From positions 13,089,631 to 13,153,630 of the forward strand of contig CM053802.1 of the NCBI GenBank assembly GCA_028671895.1: DNA of 64,000 bases. The letters run 5' to 3'. A program made the translations under genes and the position numbers. The notes beneath the pieces were generated by a model, which was not told where the DNA came from, searched no databases, and worked only from the letters and a program-made list of their open reading frames with translations. The first letter of the stretch is position 1. Each line of letters opens with the position of its first letter. Of this stretch, positions 60,579 through 64,000 are shown piece after piece. Source of the DNA: Oenanthe sinensis (Eukaryota; Streptophyta; Magnoliopsida; Apiales; Apiaceae).

Positions 60579-60842
60579 TTAAAATAAATTGGGCCCGACA
60601 ATTCCTTTAACATCACCAACCAGTTCCTCGAATTTGGCCATCTCCAAGTGCATCTCATCTACTTCCATTAGTTCCAAATTTGAGTTCCAAAATGGCCAAG
60701 TTGCAATAGGAGCTGGGTTACCCGTTGCATGAGACGGCAGGGCTTTAATGTGACAAAGAAGTTTATCAAGAGAACCCTGCACTGCGTTGTGGAGTATATC
60801 CTTAACATATATTTCACTGTACACCTCCTCATCCAAATTCAT
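60579..60842 (-). CDS. Unidentified small ORF, 87 aa, possibly a gene fragment
   Basis: The ORF starts at a true ATG (MNLDEEVYSE) and ends GIVGPNLF. Composition is protein-like: balanced residues, several acidic patches, a central HATGNPAPIATWPFWNS. Base composition is clearly less AT-rich than the surroundings. I do not recognise the family. The frame stays open a little upstream of the ATG (LFGKEV), so it may be a last exon or a piece of a broken gene. It lies in a transposon-rich stretch with no obvious partner exons. Confidence 0.35.
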   Translation of the reverse strand: MNLDEEVYSEIYVKDILHNAVQGSLDKLLCHIKALPSHATGNPAPIATWPFWNSNLELMEVDEMHLEMAKFEELVGDVKGIVGPNLF

Positions 60843-62457
60843 GACCTCTTTACCGAAAAGTGGAGAAATAGATCATTCAATCTCCCCGAATCGATTACCC
60901 ACAAAATTAGACAGGTTATATATTTAATAAAAATTAACATTTTTAAAAGTTTATATGGAAAATAAAATATTATATCAAATAATATATGAAAAGTTGATAT
61001 GTAAGATCTACAAATCCATCATATTAAATAAACAAAATTTTATTATTTCTTATGAACTTAATATTAAGAGAAAATATTATTTAATATAGGAAATTAATTC
61101 TTATATTATACCAAACGACCTCAAAAAAAAGGATAGATGACGTAACCCTCTGGATTCATAATTTTTTTATACATGAAAAATTATAACCGATAGATGGTTA
61201 TGACAGGCGATTGTCAGAGAAGAGGACCATTAAACTTATATAAAATATAATTTTCATATGGGGATAAAATGAGTAAAAGAGAGGGGTACTACTATCACAC
61301 TGTTATCAAATAATCAATGCCTGATTTAGGTAAGACGTACGAAGGAAGAAGAAACATGAGAGTTTGAATGCATTTAATTAAAAGTAGTGGTATGATCCTT
61401 ACGTTTAAATTTTTATAGTATAATAGTGTAAATTCTGTGCATGTATGAGACATTTTTTAAATATTTAAGTATATTTATTATAATTAATATATTAATTTAT
61501 TTTATATATTATAATTCTTTTAATATATTTACTTTTTATAATATTAAATATAAAAATATCATTCTATTGTTAACTATATTTATTAATTACTTGTATGCTT
61601 GTTCTAATATACATTGCATATCTATAAATATATTAAAATACTAATATAATAAAATATTTTTAGTTAAAAGTAATGTTTATATAATATTTTTTTCATGCTT
61701 AAATATGTTATATATTTTTAAACATAATAATTGTTTACTTACAATTTACTTTAGAATATATACATATTTATAAAAAATATTATAATATTATCATTAAATA
61801 TTTTTATTATTTTCACTTGTATTGAATAAATCAAATTAAATAAATTATAAATTTTTTAATAATTTTATAGTCTGAAAAAATCATTTGATGTAGAGTTTTA
61901 ATTTTACATCGTGTATGTGTTTTAATTATATGTATTTTAGTTTCACCTAACTACTCTAATTAGTCCACACGACGACTAAAATAACTCTTTTAGTTTAATT
62001 ATATATAGGTATATATAATATTTTGGGGAAATTATAAGGAGATCGCGTTTTTGTTAGAGACGTCGGAGACTCTTGCAGAACATATTTTGCAATGTTCTGC
62101 ATGCATTACATATATGATCTCCGACGTTTCAATAACTTAATCCTATAATACTATACGAAAGATAAATTAAATAAAGTATTATATTCTATTTTATACATAG
62201 GAACTTATCTACCTATCTATATAGACTATATAGGTAAAAGTTATATGAAATTTTTAAATAAAGTACTAATTAGAGACTATATATGTCATGTATTATATTT
62301 TATTTATATTATAATATAAAATTATTATAAAATATAATGTAGGACATGTAAGTTAAATTTGTACTCTGTTATATAGTTTTAATGTCTCTTACTCCGTCAT
62401 CAGTTTACTTACATTTTATTTTTTTACCTGCATTATATATATCTATATCTATACTAT
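60843..62457. other. AT-rich spacer with one strong hairpin
   Basis: Mostly AT-rich sequence. At 62060-62127 ACGTCGGAGA and TCTCCGACGT form an outer stem around an inner hairpin (GCAGAACAT at 62075, ATGTTCTGC at 62092). No gene was seen. Confidence 0.6.
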
Positions 62458-62675
62458 GGGGGTGTTTGGGTGAACTTTTTTCCAGAATAAGTCAACTTAA
62501 TTTAAGACAAAATTAGAGATTCCTAACTTTTTTCTGAAAAAGTTAACTTTTTTTTGCAACTTATAGAATCTCAAATATACATTAAATACTTGTATAAAAA
62601 ACATTTATCAAAATATGAAATTTTTACCCGAAAACAAGTCCAAAATGACTTATTTTAAGGCAAGCCAAACAGGCC
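62458..62675. mobile_element. Tourist- or hAT-like MITE (about 218 bp)
   Basis: The left end GGGGGTGTTTGGGTGAACTT and right end GGCAAGCCAAACAGGCC are imperfectly inverted. ATCTATACTAT occurs on both sides (62447-62457 and 62676-62686), so the element sits within or beside the Helitron 5' end. The exact target duplication is unclear. Confidence 0.6.
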
Positions 62676-62676
62676 A

Positions 62677-63190
62677 TCTATACTATATTATTAAAGACGA
62701 AAGATTAAAAATTTTGGTCGTCGGTTGGTTTGGTACTGGGTGAACCATATAAAAAATCTTGACCGTCCAATTTTAAGTGAACCATAGAAATAATCTTAAC
62801 CGTTAAATTTTAATAAAATATAATTTTAAAAGAATATAATCATACATACAATTCTAACACAAGTAATCCTCTTTTTATGCAAACAACTCATAAACATTAT
62901 AATTCTAAAGAATATAAACATTACTACTAAAATACAATCTCATATTAATCTTCTAACTAAAATATCTCACATTAATCTCCTAAGTAAAATACATCTCTAT
63001 ACAAAATAAACAAAAATTATCCTATTAAAATATAAATGCAAATAAATTATATAAAAACATATACATATAATATTAAATAAAATTTAAATTATTATTATAC
63101 AAATACAAATAAATTCAAATCATTAAAAAATATTAAAAAATTAAAAAAATTAAAAAAATTCATCCGTGCATCGCACAGGATATAAGCTAG
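62677..63190 (+). mobile_element. Helitron-like unit 1 (514 bp)
   Basis: The 5' end is TCTATACTATATTATTAAAG, a sequence typical of plant Helitrons. The 3' end is a short hairpin CCGTGCATCGCACAGG, then ATATAAGCTAG before T. It is AT-rich and encodes nothing. Confidence 0.75.
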
Positions 63191-63692
63191 TATTATTAAA
63201 GACGAAAGATTAAAAATTTTGGTCGGTATGGTACTAGGTGAACCATATAAAAGATCTTGACCGTCCAATTTTAAGTGAACCATAGAAATAATCTTAACCG
63301 TTGAATTTTAATAAAATATAATTTTAAAGAATATAATCATACATACAATTCTAACACCAATAATTCTCCTTTTATGCAAACAACTTATAAACATTATAAT
63401 TCTAAAGAATATAAACATTACTACTAAAATACAATCTCATATTAATCTTCTAACTAAAATATCTCACATTAATCTCCTAAGTAAAATACATCTCTATACA
63501 AAACAAACAAAAATTATCCTATTAAAATATAAATATAAATAAATTATATAAAAACATATACATATAATATTAAATAAAATTTAAATTATTATTATACAAA
63601 TATAAATAAATTCAAATCATTAAAAAATATTAAAATAAAAATATTAAAAAATTAAAAAAATTCATCCGTGCATTGCACGGGATATAAGCTAG
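63191..63692 (+). mobile_element. Helitron-like unit 2 (502 bp)
   Basis: It starts TATTATTAAAGACGAAAG directly after the CTAG of unit 1. It is nearly identical to unit 1 over its length and has a perfect 3' hairpin CCGTGCATTGCACGG, then GATATAAGCTAG. It lacks the TCTATAC 5' end. Confidence 0.75.
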
Positions 63693-63880
63693 TATATTAT
63701 TAAAGCCGAAAGATTAAAAATTTTGGTACAAGGTGAACCATAAAAAAGATCATGACCGTCTAATTTTAGATGAACCATAAAAACGATCTTAACCATTCAA
63801 TTTTAATAAAATCTAATTTTAAAAAGAATATATATTATACATACAACTCTAACCCCAGTAGTCCTCATTTTATACAATTC
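63693..63880 (+). mobile_element. Helitron-like unit 3 (truncated or diverged)
   Basis: It starts TATATTATTAAAGCCGAAAG right after the CTAG of unit 2 and follows the same body to about 63880, then loses similarity. It is more diverged than units 1 and 2. Confidence 0.65.
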
Positions 63881-63973
63881 ATCACGGATAATATTATATT
63901 TAAATTATATACTATATTTTCTACTTTAAGAATCATACTTATCCTGTAATTAAATGCCAATAAAGATGTATTC

Positions 63974-63988
63974 AGAGAGAGAGAGAGA
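63974..63988. repeat. (AG)n microsatellite at the right edge
   Basis: A short perfect AG run just before the window ends. Confidence 0.8.
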
Positions 63989-64000
63989 CTATTGCGAGGG

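Noticed and set aside
1..64000. tRNA, rRNA, microRNA or CRISPR loci
   Set aside because: No tRNA B-box context, no rRNA stretch, none of the common plant microRNA sequences I know, and no regular repeat-spacer array was found by eye.

Overview
The window is nuclear DNA of a flowering plant. It is AT-rich, its genes are split by GT-AG introns, and its families are plant ones: a DOF zinc finger, ATL-type RING-H2 proteins, a GT14 glucuronosyltransferase and a pectin acetylesterase. The spaces between genes are full of small plant transposons (Stowaway, Tourist, MULE-type MITEs, TRIMs, Helitrons, a Sirevirus-like copia remnant). I would say eudicot; the species cannot be fixed from the sequence alone. 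No bacterial, organellar or viral block was seen.

Layout. 1-5.35 kb: a broken pectin acetylesterase gene (minus strand) running off the left edge, with a Tourist MITE nested in a MULE-type MITE in intron 2. 5.4-14.5 kb: repeats, including four small palindromes, a 1.1 kb foldback, a decayed gag-like ORF, a Stowaway MITE and a five-LTR chain of two TRIM families. 14.9-18.6 kb: a seven-exon WD40 gene (916 aa) with a 97 bp tandem duplication just upstream. 18.6-24.6 kb: AT-rich spacer with three MITEs. 24.6-26.0 kb: a two-exon DOF transcription factor (376 aa). 27.9-32.9 kb: a four-exon GT14 glucuronosyltransferase (407 aa). 34.3-34.9 and 40.7-41.4 kb: two intronless RING-H2 genes, the second ending in four 20-residue repeats. 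Between them lie Helitrons and a minisatellite. 48.4-50.4 kb: an HSP20-like-domain gene (502 aa) with a spliced upstream ORF that stops one base before the main start. 52.1-54.8 kb: cytosolic HSP70 (649 aa) with a perfect heat-shock element. 55.5-60.5 kb: nested Tourist MITEs, a Sirevirus-like remnant (integrase end, RT, RNase H, a possible third ORF) and a Stowaway MITE. 62.5-64 kb: a head-to-tail array of Helitron-like units.

The genes do not form a pathway; they are ordinary independent plant loci. The unusual content is structural: tandem and nested chains of non-autonomous elements, one repeat-expanded RING protein, a uORF tightly coupled to its main ORF, and a pectin acetylesterase with three separate lesions. 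Splice sites were placed by eye from GT-AG signals, reading-frame continuity and recalled family conservation. No search or alignment could be run.
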